DNA of 64,000 nucleotides from Streptomyces hygroscopicus (GTDB taxonomy: Bacteria > Actinomycetota > Actinomycetes > Streptomycetales > Streptomycetaceae), in NCBI GenBank assembly GCA_002021875.1, contig CP018627.1:3410001-3474000 (forward strand), given 5' to 3'. Below, piece by piece: positions 8,985-17,487 of this stretch. Position 1 is the first letter of the stretch. Each line of letters starts with the position of its first letter. The position numbers and the translations under genes are program-made. The notes under the pieces are model-generated. The model worked only from the letters and a program-made list of their open reading frames with translations, searched no databases and was not told the DNA's origin.

Positions 8985-9862
8985 CGGACGCCTCCCTCGA
9001 TCGCGGCCCGTTCGGCGTCCCGGAGGAAGCGCAGGGAGGTGCGGGCCAGTTCGGGTCCGGCGTGGGAGTGGCGGGGCAGCTCGACGCCGACGAGCCCCCG
9101 GTACCCCGTGGCGCGCAGCGCCTCCAGGACCGGCGGGAAGTCGATCTCCCCCTCGCCGAACGGCAGATGCTCGTGCACCCCGCGCCGCATGTCCTCGATC
9201 TGCACATGCCGCACCCAGGGCGCCGCCGCGCGCACGCACTCGGCGGGCGGGTCGGCCTCCAGGCACTGGCAGTGGCCGATGTCGAGGGTGAGGCCGAGCG
9301 CGGCCGGATCGCCGAGCGCCGTACGCAGCCGGTGGAATCCGGCGAGGTCGGCGAGGAGATGCCCCGGCTCCGGCTCGATCGCGAGGGCCACGCCTGCCGC
9401 CTCGGCGGCGACGACCACCGGCCCGAGGGCGTCCGCGAGCCGCCGCCACGCCGTCTCTTCGGACTCGCCGGGCGGCAGCACCCCGCTGAAGCAGTGCACG
9501 GCCGGCGCCCCGAGGTCGGCCGCCACCCGCACCGCCCGCAGCAGCAGATCGACACGGGCGCCACGGGCCTCGGGGTCCGGGTCGAGCAGGGTGGGGCGGT
9601 GCTTGCGCCGGGCGTCGAGAACGTACCGGGCGCCGGTCTCGATCGCGACGCCGAGGCCGAGCCGCTCGAGGTCGCGGGCGACGCGGCGGGTGCGGGAGGC
9701 GAGGTCCGGGGTGAGCGGATCGAGATGCATATGGTCGAGGGTCAGCGAGACGCCGTCGTAGCCGAGGTCGGCGAGCAGGGCGAGGGCGTCGGTCAGGCGG
9801 AGGTCGGTCAGACCGTTGGTGCCGTAGGCGAAGCGCAGGGATTCCGGGCGGGGACGGCTCAT
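8978..9862 (-). CDS. Sugar phosphate isomerase/epimerase-like TIM-barrel protein of the ebo operon
   Basis: 294 residues from ATG 9862, which overlaps the eboC stop by four bases (ATGA). Its stop overlaps the eboA start by seven bases. Blocks of the xylose-isomerase-like family are seen: YDGVSLTLDHMHLDP near 35, VAIETGARY near 75, LAIEPEPGHLL near 160, LTLDIGHCQCLE near 200, VRHVQIEDMRRGVHEH near 225 and LVGVELPRH near 255. The repeated E, D, H pattern is that of a metal-dependent aldose-ketose isomerase or epimerase. This is the second of three TIM barrels in the operon. Substrate unknown; a cyclitol or sugar derived from inositol phosphate is a reasonable guess. Confidence 0.8.
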   Translation of the reverse strand: MSRPRPESLRFAYGTNGLTDLRLTDALALLADLGYDGVSLTLDHMHLDPLTPDLASRTRRVARDLERLGLGVAIETGARYVLDARRKHRPTLLDPDPEARGARVDLLLRAVRVAADLGAPAVHCFSGVLPPGESEETAWRRLADALGPVVVAAEAAGVALAIEPEPGHLLADLAGFHRLRTALGDPAALGLTLDIGHCQCLEADPPAECVRAAAPWVRHVQIEDMRRGVHEHLPFGEGEIDFPPVLEALRATGYRGLVGVELPRHSHAGPELARTSLRFLRDAERAAIEGGVRC

Positions 9863-11658
9863 GTCGCGCTGACCTTTCTCGACAGCCGTCGGGCGACGGG
9901 CATCAGCGCGAGCAACCCCGCCGCCGTCCGGTGCGCCCCGGCGCGGGAGGCGAGCACGGCCTGAAGCGGGATCATCGCGCGGATGCCGCTGCCGACGGCA
10001 CGCTGGAGGAAGTACGGGGAGGGGTTGAGCGCGGCATGCGCCAACGGCCGGGCGACCGTGGCCACATAGCCTCCGGCGAGCACGACCCCGGCGACGGCCG
10101 CGAAGCGGCTGACCGCCGCGCCGGGCAAGGCGATGGTCCCGATGTTCCGGGTCGGCGCGACCCCGGCACGCCCGCCCACGAGGCCGACCCCGGCGACGGC
10201 CGCGATGCGGCTGACCGGACGCGTGCGCTCGGCCGTCGCGCCGCGCGAGGCGATGGTCAGGAGCAGCCCTGCCCCGGCACGCGGCACGCCCGGCGGACCG
10301 CCACCGGTGGCCGCCGTAGCGAGCCGCCTCGCGGCACCACCGCGCCGTGCCCCGAGTCCGCCCGGCGGACCGCCCTGCCCGGTGCCCGCCGCAACCGCCA
10401 CGCGTCGGCCCGCCACGACCGCCGCGACGAGCCGCCTCGCCGGACTGCCGCGCCCTGCCCGCGCGCCCTTGCCCCGCGCGAGCTCGTGGGTAACGGCGGC
10501 CGTGGTTCCCTGGACGACGGCCGCCGGGCTGGGCGCGGCGGTCCTGGCCGAGGCGGCCGCCCGGACCATGGCCGCCGCGCTCCGGCTCCACCCGTGGGCC
10601 GGGCCCCGGCCCACGGCGCCACCGACCACCGGACCACGCCCCGAGGTGGTCCGACCGCCGAGCGCCGCGCCCACGGCAGGGACTCGGCCCGCCTGTGCCA
10701 CGGCGCGCCAAGGGACCCACCGCCGACCAGGGCGGTTGCCCTGGCCCGAAGAAGCCGGGGCGGCCAGGGCCCCGGCGAGTCGCCGAGCCGGACCACCGCG
10801 GCGTAGGCCCGCGCGGGACAGCTCCCTCGCGAGGGCCGCAGCGGCGCCGCCGGTGGCCGGGTCACCTGCCGGAGTGCCGCGGCGGCTCGGCATGGTGGCG
10901 CCATTCGCGGCCGCGAGCGGCACACGGTGGCCCGCTTCGGCGGGCGTGGCCACCGCGGGGCTGCCCGTTTCGAGGCCGCGGCCCGGTGTCCGACCGGTCG
11001 CGGTGGCGGGGCGGGTCGGGCGTCTGGTGGCGGCCCAGGCTATTGCCATGCCCGCCGCGAGGGCCCCGAGAGGGGCCGCCGAGGAGCCGCCGACGGCCTC
11101 CCGGCGGGAGACCGTGGTCACCGCGAGGGTGTGGGCGCCCAGGAGGGCGGCCGGGGGCAGGGCGGAGCGCAGGGCGGCGGGGGCGGAGGCGGTGGCGCCG
11201 AGGAGGAGGTCCAGCGCGCGGGCGGCGGCCATGGCGGGCGGGCCCGCGGGGGTGTTCTTCAGCCCCAGGTCGTATGCCCATACCGTGCCCGCCAGGGCCG
11301 TCGCCGTGGCGAGGGCCGGGCGGCCCGCGGCGGCGGCGCAGAGCAGCCCGGCGGCGGTCAGCCCGGTCGCGGCGGTCAGCGCGGCGCCCGGGGCGATACG
11401 GCCCGACGGCAGCGGGCGGCCGGGGCGTTCCACGGCGTCGATGTCCCGGTCCGCCCAGTCGTTGAGCGCCATGCCCGCCTCGTACAGGCACAGCGACGCG
11501 CAGACCGCGAGCGCCGTGCCCCGGTTGGGGCCGCACCGGGCCGCGGCCGCGCCCGCCAGGGCGTCACCGGGCACGGTGAACAGGGCGGAGACCCGGAGCA
11601 GTTCGGCCCAGTCGCCCCAGTTCCCCCAGTCCCCACGCTCCCCCGCCCGCCGCGTCAT
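9859..11658 (-). CDS. eboC: UbiA-like prenyltransferase-fold protein EboC, doubled in size by an internal insert
   Basis: 599 residues where about 290-300 is usual. Residues 1-210 are a normal UbiA-type half: NDWADRDID at 66-74 followed by RPGRPLPSG is the Asp-rich prenyl-diphosphate motif, and DLGLKNTPAGP is a second conserved region. The last ~85 residues are also EboC-like (LNPSPYFLQRAVGSGI, IPLQAVLASR). In between, about residues 212-512 (roughly 10125-11025) is Ala/Gly/Arg/Pro-rich low-complexity sequence with imperfect internal copies of a VSRxAAVAGVxLxGG motif. There is no frameshift. ATG 11658 overlaps the upstream stop by four bases. A normal EboC is expected to sit in the membrane and prenylate or move its substrate; whether this form works is open. 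Confidence 0.8.
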   Translation of the reverse strand: MTRRAGERGDWGNWGDWAELLRVSALFTVPGDALAGAAAARCGPNRGTALAVCASLCLYEAGMALNDWADRDIDAVERPGRPLPSGRIAPGAALTAATGLTAAGLLCAAAAGRPALATATALAGTVWAYDLGLKNTPAGPPAMAAARALDLLLGATASAPAALRSALPPAALLGAHTLAVTTVSRREAVGGSSAAPLGALAAGMAIAWAATRRPTRPATATGRTPGRGLETGSPAVATPAEAGHRVPLAAANGATMPSRRGTPAGDPATGGAAAALARELSRAGLRRGGPARRLAGALAAPASSGQGNRPGRRWVPWRAVAQAGRVPAVGAALGGRTTSGRGPVVGGAVGRGPAHGWSRSAAAMVRAAASARTAAPSPAAVVQGTTAAVTHELARGKGARAGRGSPARRLVAAVVAGRRVAVAAGTGQGGPPGGLGARRGGAARRLATAATGGGPPGVPRAGAGLLLTIASRGATAERTRPVSRIAAVAGVGLVGGRAGVAPTRNIGTIALPGAAVSRFAAVAGVVLAGGYVATVARPLAHAALNPSPYFLQRAVGSGIRAMIPLQAVLASRAGAHRTAAGLLALMPVARRLSRKVSAT

Positions 11659-12797
11659 GAGCGGCCCCGCAGCCGCCCGGCGAGGCCGACCAGCGCCGCG
11701 TACTGGTCGGCGAGGGCGGCCGGGCCGCCGTCCGGGTCCTTGAAGTAGAAGCCGAGTTCGGGGAGCGGCCCGGCGAGGCCCACCTCATGGGCGCGGGCGG
11801 TCAGCCGGGCCAGGTCGAGGACGAGCGGTGCGGCGAGGGCCGAGTCGCAGCCCTGCCAGATGGTCTGCAGAACCATCCGGGAGCCGAGAAAGCCCTCGAA
11901 GGCGACGTGGTCCCAAGCGGTCTTCCAGTCGCCGAGCGCGGGCACGTTGTCGATGTGCAGCTCACCGTCGGGGAGTTCGCCGAGGGTGTCGGAGAGGACC
12001 CGCGCCTTCCCGGCGTTCTTGGCCGCCGCGGCGCCCGGGTCGGCGAGGGCGGCGCCGTCGCCGCCGCCGAGGAGGTTCGTACCGGACCAGCTCCGTACGG
12101 CCAGCGCCCGCTGGGCGAACATCGGCGCGAGGACGGACCGCAGCAGCGTCTGCCCGGTCTTGCCGTCGCGCCCCGCGTACGGCAGTCCGGAGCGCTCGGC
12201 GCGCTCGCGCAACCGGGGGTGGTGAATCCCGGTGGAGGGGGTGAAGTTGACGTACGGGCATCCGGCGCGCAGCGCGGCGGCGGCGTAGAGGGAGCTGGGC
12301 GGCAGGGCCCCGGTGTCCTCCGGAGCCGCTTCGGTGGAGGCGACGTTGACGACGACGGCGCGGGCCAGCCCGTGCGTACGGAGGAAGTCGGTGAGGTCGG
12401 CCGCGAAGGCCGCGATCAGCTCCTCCTCACCGCGGCCGTCGCCGGACTGCGGCCCGCCGGGGCGGACGGCCGCGTCGGCGGCGGCGAGTTCGGCGCGTAC
12501 GGCAGCGGGCAGCCCGTGCGGCAGCACCCCGTCGGCGGCCAGCGCCTCGGCCCGCTTGGGCAGCGATGTCGTGGCGGTGTCATGGCCGCCGAAGACGAGG
12601 TCGGCGAGTGCGGGAAGGCCGGTGTCCGCGAACGGCGCGGTCTCGGTGACCATTCCGGTCGCCGGCTGCAACCCTCCGGCGACGGCGGCACAGCCCGCCA
12701 CGGCGGTGGTGGCGACGGAGCCGCGAGCGCCGATGAGCCAGACCCCCGTACGGGGTGCGTCGCGGGGTGGGGTGATGTCGTCGGGGCGGGTGGTCAC
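11655..12797 (-). CDS. Inositol-3-phosphate synthase family protein
   Basis: 380 residues from GTG 12797, chosen because CGGGAGG stands about eight bases upstream and the NAD-binding motif GVWLIGARGSVATT then lies near residue 17. Other family marks are VVNVASTEA near 170, YVNFTPSTG near 205, GRDGKTGQTLLRSVLAPMF near 235 (catalytic-region Lys), WSGTNLLGG near 260 and HIDNVPALGDWKTAWDHVAF near 305. The family turns glucose 6-phosphate into 1L-myo-inositol 3-phosphate using NAD. As first gene of the ebo-type operon it probably supplies a dedicated cyclitol phosphate, taking the place that the dehydroquinate-synthase-like EboD has elsewhere. That role is inference; the housekeeping synthase should be elsewhere in the genome. 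Confidence 0.85.
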   Translation of the reverse strand: MTTRPDDITPPRDAPRTGVWLIGARGSVATTAVAGCAAVAGGLQPATGMVTETAPFADTGLPALADLVFGGHDTATTSLPKRAEALAADGVLPHGLPAAVRAELAAADAAVRPGGPQSGDGRGEEELIAAFAADLTDFLRTHGLARAVVVNVASTEAAPEDTGALPPSSLYAAAALRAGCPYVNFTPSTGIHHPRLRERAERSGLPYAGRDGKTGQTLLRSVLAPMFAQRALAVRSWSGTNLLGGGDGAALADPGAAAAKNAGKARVLSDTLGELPDGELHIDNVPALGDWKTAWDHVAFEGFLGSRMVLQTIWQGCDSALAAPLVLDLARLTARAHEVGLAGPLPELGFYFKDPDGGPAALADQYAALVGLAGRLRGRS

Positions 12798-13180
12798 TGG
12801 CTGCCTCCCGGGTGGGCGTGGGTTGCGCATGTGGTTCGGGTGCCGCGAATCCGCGTTCGCGGCGGCGGTACGTGGGCGGCGCCGGTTCGCTCGTGTCGTA
12901 CGGGTGTCGGGGTCGGGTGGGTCGGGGCGCGGAGCCCCTCGTGCGGTCGGGAACTCCCCGCGAAGTCCCGGGTCCGCCGGGGCCCCGGGGCGGCCGGGGA
13001 CGGGACGGGCCCCGGGACAGACGCCGGCCCGAGAGCCGGAGCCGGGGCGGGTGGGCCCCGGAGCCCTGCCCCCGGGTGGGTGGTTGAGGTGGCGGCGGGA
13101 AGGAGGCGGCGTACTCCTGCCCGCCGCCACGCCGCCCCCACGGCTCCCCTCGGGCCGTCGGGACGGCGAACCGGGGGCGG
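12798..13180. other. 383-base gap upstream of the ebo-type operon
   Basis: No gene is supported. It must hold the operon promoter (minus strand) and any terminator of the ThuA gene end. A hairpin or operator is listed separately at 12843-12862. The rest is G/C-rich with imperfect GGGGCCCC-type inverted repeats around 12970-13020. Confidence 0.6.
12843..12862. promoter_or_regulatory. Inverted repeat upstream of the ebo-type operon
   Basis: CCGCGAA (12843-12849) and TTCGCGG (12856-12862) form a perfect seven-base inverted repeat with a six-base centre, about 45 bases before the GTG of the inositol phosphate synthase gene. It could be an operator or a short hairpin. No regulator gene is adjacent. 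Confidence 0.35.
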
Positions 13181-14671
13181 CTAGCCGTCGTGGTGGTGCT
13201 GGTGGTGGCCGCCGCCCTTCGCCGGCAGGTCCTTGATCCGGATGTCGCGGAAGGCGACCTCGTCCCCCTCCCCGTGGTTCTGGATGCCGACGTAGCCCTG
13301 CCGCAGGCTGCGCGCCGGGTCCTGGTTGGTGAAGTCGTTGATCTTCACGCCGTTGAGCCAGATCCGCAGCCGCTCGCCCTGCACACGGATCTCGTACGTG
13401 TTCCACTCCCCCGGCGGGTTCAGCGCCGCGTCCCGCTTGGCGAGATCCGCGGACTGGAAGCCGTAGACCGAGCCGGTGGTGTGATCGGGGGTGTCGGTGG
13501 CGTCGATCTGCACCTCGTAGCCGTTGTTGACCGCCGACCAGGGGTCGTCGGAGGCCGGGAAGCCGACGAAGACGCCGGAGTTGTCGTCGCCCGCCATCTT
13601 CCAGTCCAGCTTGAGCGAGTACCCGTGCAGCTCGCGCGCCTGGTACCAGAGCATGCCCATGCCGCCCGTGGAGGTGAGGGTCCCGGACGCGGTGTCGAGG
13701 GTGAAGCCGCCGGGGCCCGCCTGCTTCCATCCGTCCGTCGAGGTGCCGTCGAAGAGCGGGCGGTAGCCCCGCTCGGGGCGGCAGTCGGCGTGGGCGGCGC
13801 CGCTGGCGTAGCGGATGCCGCCGAGCAGGTGCTGCCGGAAGGCGGGGTCGGCGTAGGACTCCTTGGTGTGGCCGAAGCCGGTGTAGAAGGCGCGTCCGCC
13901 CCGGTACTCCTGGCACCACGAGATGGGGTGGTCCTCGCCCATCGCGCCGCCCTGGTACGAGGATTCGTCGAGGGTGGCGAGGACCCGCACCCGTTCCCTC
14001 GGGTTGGTGCGGTAGTTGTACCACTCATCCGTCCGCTCCCACGTCGGCGCGAGATGCGCGGTCGCGGGGTTGGCCCGGTCCTCGACGTTCACGGTGGCCT
14101 GCTGGATCGCGGGGTGGGACTGGAAGTACGCCCCGGCCAGGCCCTCGTAGAAGGGCCAGTCGTATTCGGTGTCGGCGGCCGCGTGGACGCCGACGTAGCC
14201 GCCGCCCGCCCGCACATAGCCCTCGAACGCGGACTGCTGGGCGGCGTCCAGGACGTCGCCGGTCGTGGAGAGGAAGACGACGGCGTCGTAGCGGGCGAGG
14301 TTGTCGGGGGTGAAGGCGGCGCCGTCCTCGGTGGCGTCCACGGCGAAGCCGCTTTGCGCGCCGAGTTCCTTGATGGCGGCGACCCCGTCGGGGATCGAGT
14401 CATGGCGGAAGCCGGCCGTCTTGGAGAAGACCAGGACCCGGTCGTCGTCGGCGGCGGCCGAGGTGGCGGCCCCGGACGCGGCGGCGGGCAGGGCCGTCAG
14501 GGCGAGCAGCAGCGCGGCCCCGACGGCGGCGAGGCGCGCCCCTCGCCGGGATCCGGAGCGGCGCCCGGATGCGGGCTCGGCGCCCCGCCCGAAGGCGGGC
14601 TCGGGCCCGGGCCCGGAAGGGGCCCCCGAGCCGGAGTCGGGTCTGGAGTGCGGAGAAGAGTGCGGGTGCAT
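13181..14671 (-). CDS. Secreted ThuA-domain plus DUF1080 (3-keto-glycoside hydrolase-type) protein
   Basis: Start set at ATG 14671 (MHPHSS) because AAGGAG/GGAGG lie 10-15 bases upstream. 496 residues. A charged low-complexity leader is followed by a hydrophobic signal segment near 45-70 ending in an Ala-rich cleavage region. ThuA domain, about 78-295: VLVFSKTAGFRHDSI, VVFLSTTGDVL, GVHAAADTEYDWPFYEGL, FYTGFGHTKESY. DUF1080 (concanavalin-like), about 305-485: PLFDGTSTDGW, NSGVFVGFP, GYEVQIDATD. The end is His-rich. ThuA-type proteins belong to 3-keto-disaccharide metabolism and DUF1080 members cleave 3-keto-glycosides. Its neighbours (dehydrogenases, TIM-barrel isomerase, ABC transporter) agree with extracellular cleavage of oxidised glycosides. 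The pathway assignment is inference. Confidence 0.8.
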   Translation of the reverse strand: MHPHSSPHSRPDSGSGAPSGPGPEPAFGRGAEPASGRRSGSRRGARLAAVGAALLLALTALPAAASGAATSAAADDDRVLVFSKTAGFRHDSIPDGVAAIKELGAQSGFAVDATEDGAAFTPDNLARYDAVVFLSTTGDVLDAAQQSAFEGYVRAGGGYVGVHAAADTEYDWPFYEGLAGAYFQSHPAIQQATVNVEDRANPATAHLAPTWERTDEWYNYRTNPRERVRVLATLDESSYQGGAMGEDHPISWCQEYRGGRAFYTGFGHTKESYADPAFRQHLLGGIRYASGAAHADCRPERGYRPLFDGTSTDGWKQAGPGGFTLDTASGTLTSTGGMGMLWYQARELHGYSLKLDWKMAGDDNSGVFVGFPASDDPWSAVNNGYEVQIDATDTPDHTTGSVYGFQSADLAKRDAALNPPGEWNTYEIRVQGERLRIWLNGVKINDFTNQDPARSLRQGYVGIQNHGEGDEVAFRDIRIKDLPAKGGGHHQHHHDG

Positions 14672-14692
14672 AACCGTCGTGCTCCTTCCTCC

Positions 14693-14728
14693 GGGCCGGG
14701 GGCGGCCGCGCACGGCCGCCCCCGGCCC
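14693..14728. terminator. Perfect 16-bp hairpin with CGCA loop
   Basis: The arms 14693-14708 and 14713-14728 are perfect 16-base complements around the loop CGCA. The hairpin lies just after the stop of the sugar dehydrogenase gene (minus strand) and just before the ThuA gene. A very strong, T-less terminator or attenuator between the two genes is the best reading. Confidence 0.75.
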
Positions 14729-14757
14729 CGGTCGTCAGCGCGTCAGCGCCTCGCTCG

Positions 14758-17202
14758 TCAGCCGGTGCCGATCGTGAAGTCGTCCACGTCGAAGAGCGCT
14801 CCCGCACCGCCCTTGAAGACGAGGGACAGCGTGGTGGTACCGGTCGGGGGTTTCTTCAGCGTCGTCTTGACGTCCTGGAAGGTCTCCCAGTCGCCGGTCA
14901 CCGGCACGGTGACGGTGCCGAGCAGCCGTCCGGTCGGGGAGCCGCTGTGGATCTCCAGCGTGCCACCGGCGCCCGCCGAGGAGACCCGTGCGGTGAAGTC
15001 CTTGGCGTTGCCCAGCACATACGGGGTGAAGGAGATCCAGTCCCCGTTCTCGATGTTGCCGACCGTCTTGCCGCCGTTGGCCGGGGTGTGGTTGATCACC
15101 GAGACGCCCTGGCTGTCGTCGTAGTGCTCGGCCTGCCGGTGCTTGGGCTGGACGATGGACTGGTCATGGGTGGTCAGCGGCGGCTGGCCGCCCCCGCCGC
15201 CGTCGGTGTACTCGGCGTCGAAGACCCCGAAGATGTTGGCGTTGGGGTCGTGCTCCCCGTCCGCGTTGGTCTTGATGGTGCCGGAGCAACCGTTGGCCGT
15301 GGTGACGGGGTGGCCGTGGCTGTCATGGCCGAGGATGTAGGTGACCTTGACCTTGGCGCAGTCGACGGTCCCGTCCTCCGGGTCGGTCACCTTGACCTTG
15401 AACGGGACCTCGTCGCCGAAGCTGAAGAGCTGGCCGTCGGCGGGCAGTTGCAGCGTCACCTTGGGCGCGGTGTTGCCCACCGTGAGGTGGACATTGGCGC
15501 TGGCGGTGCGACCGGTGGGGTCCTTGACGGTGAGGGTCGCGGTGAAGGTGCCGTTCTTCTTGTAGGTGTGGGTTGGGTTGGTGGCGGCGGACGTCGTGCC
15601 GTCGCCGAAGTCCCAGTTGTAGGCGAGGGTGTCGCCGTCGGCGTCCGAGGTGCCCGCCGAGGAGAAGGCGACCTTCATGGGCGCCTTGCCGGAGGTGCGG
15701 TCGGCGCTCGCCTCGGCGATGGGCGAGTGGCCGTCGGTGGCGTTCTCGATCCGGTAGAGCGCGGAGTGCTCGTCCCCGTTGAAGTAGCCGAGGCCGTAGT
15801 CGAGGACGTACAGCGCGCCGTCCGGCCCGAAGGCCGAGTCCATGACCTGGGTGCCGGACCACGGGAAGTCGTTGATCTTCTGCACGGCCCCGTCGGCGCC
15901 CTGCTCGATTCGCTTGATCCACTGGCGGCCGAACTCCCCCGCGAAGAAGTTCCCGTTGTACGACTCGGGGAACTTCACCGGGGAGTCGAGCGAGGCGTCA
16001 TAGCGGTAGACCGGCCCGGCCATCGGCGATTCGGAGCCGGAGCCGAACTCGGGCACGGAGTCGTTGTCGTACGGGATCCAGGCGGGCTGGGCGGGCGGCA
16101 GATCGGTGAGCCCGGTGTTGTACCGCGAGGTGTTCTTGGGCGCGGCGCAGTCGAAGGCCGGTCCGGAGGTGCCGGTGGCGAAGTCGTAGTCACGGTACGG
16201 CTTGTTGTCGGCGATGCAGTACGGCCAGCCGTAGTTGCCGGGCTTGGTCACCCGGGCGAACTCGACGGCGCCGCCGGGTCCGCGCTCGGGGTTGGCGGCG
16301 CCGGCGTCCGGTCCGTAGTCACCGACGTAGACCGTGCCGGTCGGCTTGTCGACACTGATCCGGAAGGGGTTGCGGAAGCCCATCGCGTAGATCTCGGGCC
16401 GGGTCTTCTCGGTGCCGGGCGCGAAGAGGTTGCCATCCGGAATGGTGTACGAGCCGTCGTCGGCCACCTTGATGCGGAGGACCTTGCCGCGCAGATCGTT
16501 GCTGTTGCCCGCGGAGCGCCGGGCGTCGAAGGCGGGATTGCGGTTGTCCCGCTCGTCGATGGGGGTGAAGCCGTCGGACTCGAAGGGGTTGGTGTCGTCG
16601 CCGGTGGACAGGTACAGGTTGCCGTCGGCGTCGAAGTCGATGTCCCCGCCGACGTGGCAGCAGATGCCACGGTTAGCGGGCACGTCGAGGACCTTCTTCT
16701 CACTGCCGGTGTTCAGGGTCCCGTCGGCGTTGAGAGTGAAGCGGGAGAGCCGGTTGACGCCGTCGAACTTGGCGAAGTCGGCGGCCGTGCCCTGGGTGGG
16801 CGCGTCACCGGCGGGGGTGTCGAGCGGGGGCGCGTAGTAGAGGTAGATGGCGCGGTTGTCGGCGAAGCCGGGGTCGATGCCGACGCCCTGGAGCCCTTCT
16901 TCGTCGTGCGAGTAGACCGGCAGCTTGCCGGACACCTTGGTCTCGCCCGTGGCATCGGTCAGCCACAGGGTGCCATCGCGCGAGGTGTGCAGCACGGAGC
17001 GGTCGGGGAGCACGGCGAGCGTCATGGGCTCGCCGGTCTCCTCCACGCCCTTGGCGAGGGTGACCTGCTGGACCTCCTCGGCGGCCGGGGCCGGTTGATC
17101 CGCGCCCGCCGGCGGAGCGGTGAGCGCGAGCCCCGCGCCGACGAGCAGTGCGCTCGTGACGAGCGCGAGGGGCCCGCGCAGTCGAAGCCTTTTCCTGTGC
17201 AC
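14758..17202 (-). CDS. Secreted PQQ-dependent sugar dehydrogenase with PKD and CBM6 modules
   Basis: 814 residues from GTG 17202 (GGAGG six bases upstream). The signal peptide covers about residues 1-35 (LALVTSALLVGAGLAL...AGADQ). A six-bladed soluble glucose/sorbosone dehydrogenase domain spans about 45-470, with PDRSVLHTSRDG, DEEGLQGVGIDP, SNDLRGKVLRIK, YAMGFRNPFRIS and GNYGWPYCI. A PKD domain (about 495-578) has the YNWDFGDGTTS signature. An Ig-like stretch follows, then a C-terminal CBM6-type domain (about 695-814) starting near RQAEHYDDSQGV and ending FDVDDFTIG. The enzyme would oxidise sugars outside the cell with PQQ or a related acceptor while bound to a polysaccharide. Next to a 3-keto-glycoside-type hydrolase and sugar ABC genes, it fits an extracellular oxidation step. 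Confidence 0.85.
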   Translation of the reverse strand: MHRKRLRLRGPLALVTSALLVGAGLALTAPPAGADQPAPAAEEVQQVTLAKGVEETGEPMTLAVLPDRSVLHTSRDGTLWLTDATGETKVSGKLPVYSHDEEGLQGVGIDPGFADNRAIYLYYAPPLDTPAGDAPTQGTAADFAKFDGVNRLSRFTLNADGTLNTGSEKKVLDVPANRGICCHVGGDIDFDADGNLYLSTGDDTNPFESDGFTPIDERDNRNPAFDARRSAGNSNDLRGKVLRIKVADDGSYTIPDGNLFAPGTEKTRPEIYAMGFRNPFRISVDKPTGTVYVGDYGPDAGAANPERGPGGAVEFARVTKPGNYGWPYCIADNKPYRDYDFATGTSGPAFDCAAPKNTSRYNTGLTDLPPAQPAWIPYDNDSVPEFGSGSESPMAGPVYRYDASLDSPVKFPESYNGNFFAGEFGRQWIKRIEQGADGAVQKINDFPWSGTQVMDSAFGPDGALYVLDYGLGYFNGDEHSALYRIENATDGHSPIAEASADRTSGKAPMKVAFSSAGTSDADGDTLAYNWDFGDGTTSAATNPTHTYKKNGTFTATLTVKDPTGRTASANVHLTVGNTAPKVTLQLPADGQLFSFGDEVPFKVKVTDPEDGTVDCAKVKVTYILGHDSHGHPVTTANGCSGTIKTNADGEHDPNANIFGVFDAEYTDGGGGGQPPLTTHDQSIVQPKHRQAEHYDDSQGVSVINHTPANGGKTVGNIENGDWISFTPYVLGNAKDFTARVSSAGAGGTLEIHSGSPTGRLLGTVTVPVTGDWETFQDVKTTLKKPPTGTTTLSLVFKGGAGALFDVDDFTIGTG

Positions 17203-17367
17203 GCTGATCCTCCGTGGAAAGAGGGGGGTGTACGGGCGGGCCGTCAGGCCGCCGTGACTGGCACAGGCGCGCGCCGTCGCGCCGGGATGACCGGTCCGGG
17301 GCGAGGGGCCCCTATGTGACCGGTACATCTCAAGGACCGTAGCGGTGTTTGTCCGGTCCGGAAACCC

Positions 17368-17380
17368 CTTTGACACAAAG
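17368..17380. promoter_or_regulatory. Palindrome CTTTG-ACA-CAAAG in the sugar dehydrogenase leader
   Basis: Five-base perfect arms with a three-base centre, about 165 bases upstream of the GTG at 17202. A related GGACAAAG word occurs at 17405-17412 and near the ROK gene promoter (25106-25113), so it may be a sugar-regulator site. Short and unproven. Confidence 0.25.
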
Positions 17381-17412
17381 TAGCCCCTGCTTCATCCACG
17401 GGCAGGACAAAG

Positions 17413-17447
17413 CTGGGTGGGGGCGCGGTGTGCGGGCCCCCACCCAG
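17413..17447. terminator. 12-bp hairpin after the TIM-barrel isomerase gene
   Basis: CTGGGTGGGGGC (17413-17424) and GCCCCCACCCAG (17436-17447) are perfect complements with an 11-base loop. It stands about 40 bases downstream of the stop of the minus-strand isomerase gene, as a terminator separating the ABC operon from the secreted-enzyme genes. The rest of 17203-17487 holds no gene. Confidence 0.65.
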
Positions 17448-17487
17448 GGGCCCTTGGGGCGGGTCCTCGATCGCCGGACGGACCGGG

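Noticed and set aside
13190..17319. Long plus-strand frames of 644 and 790 codons
   Set aside because: They lie opposite the ThuA-DUF1080 and sugar dehydrogenase genes, which have clear domains, signal peptides and ribosome binding sites.
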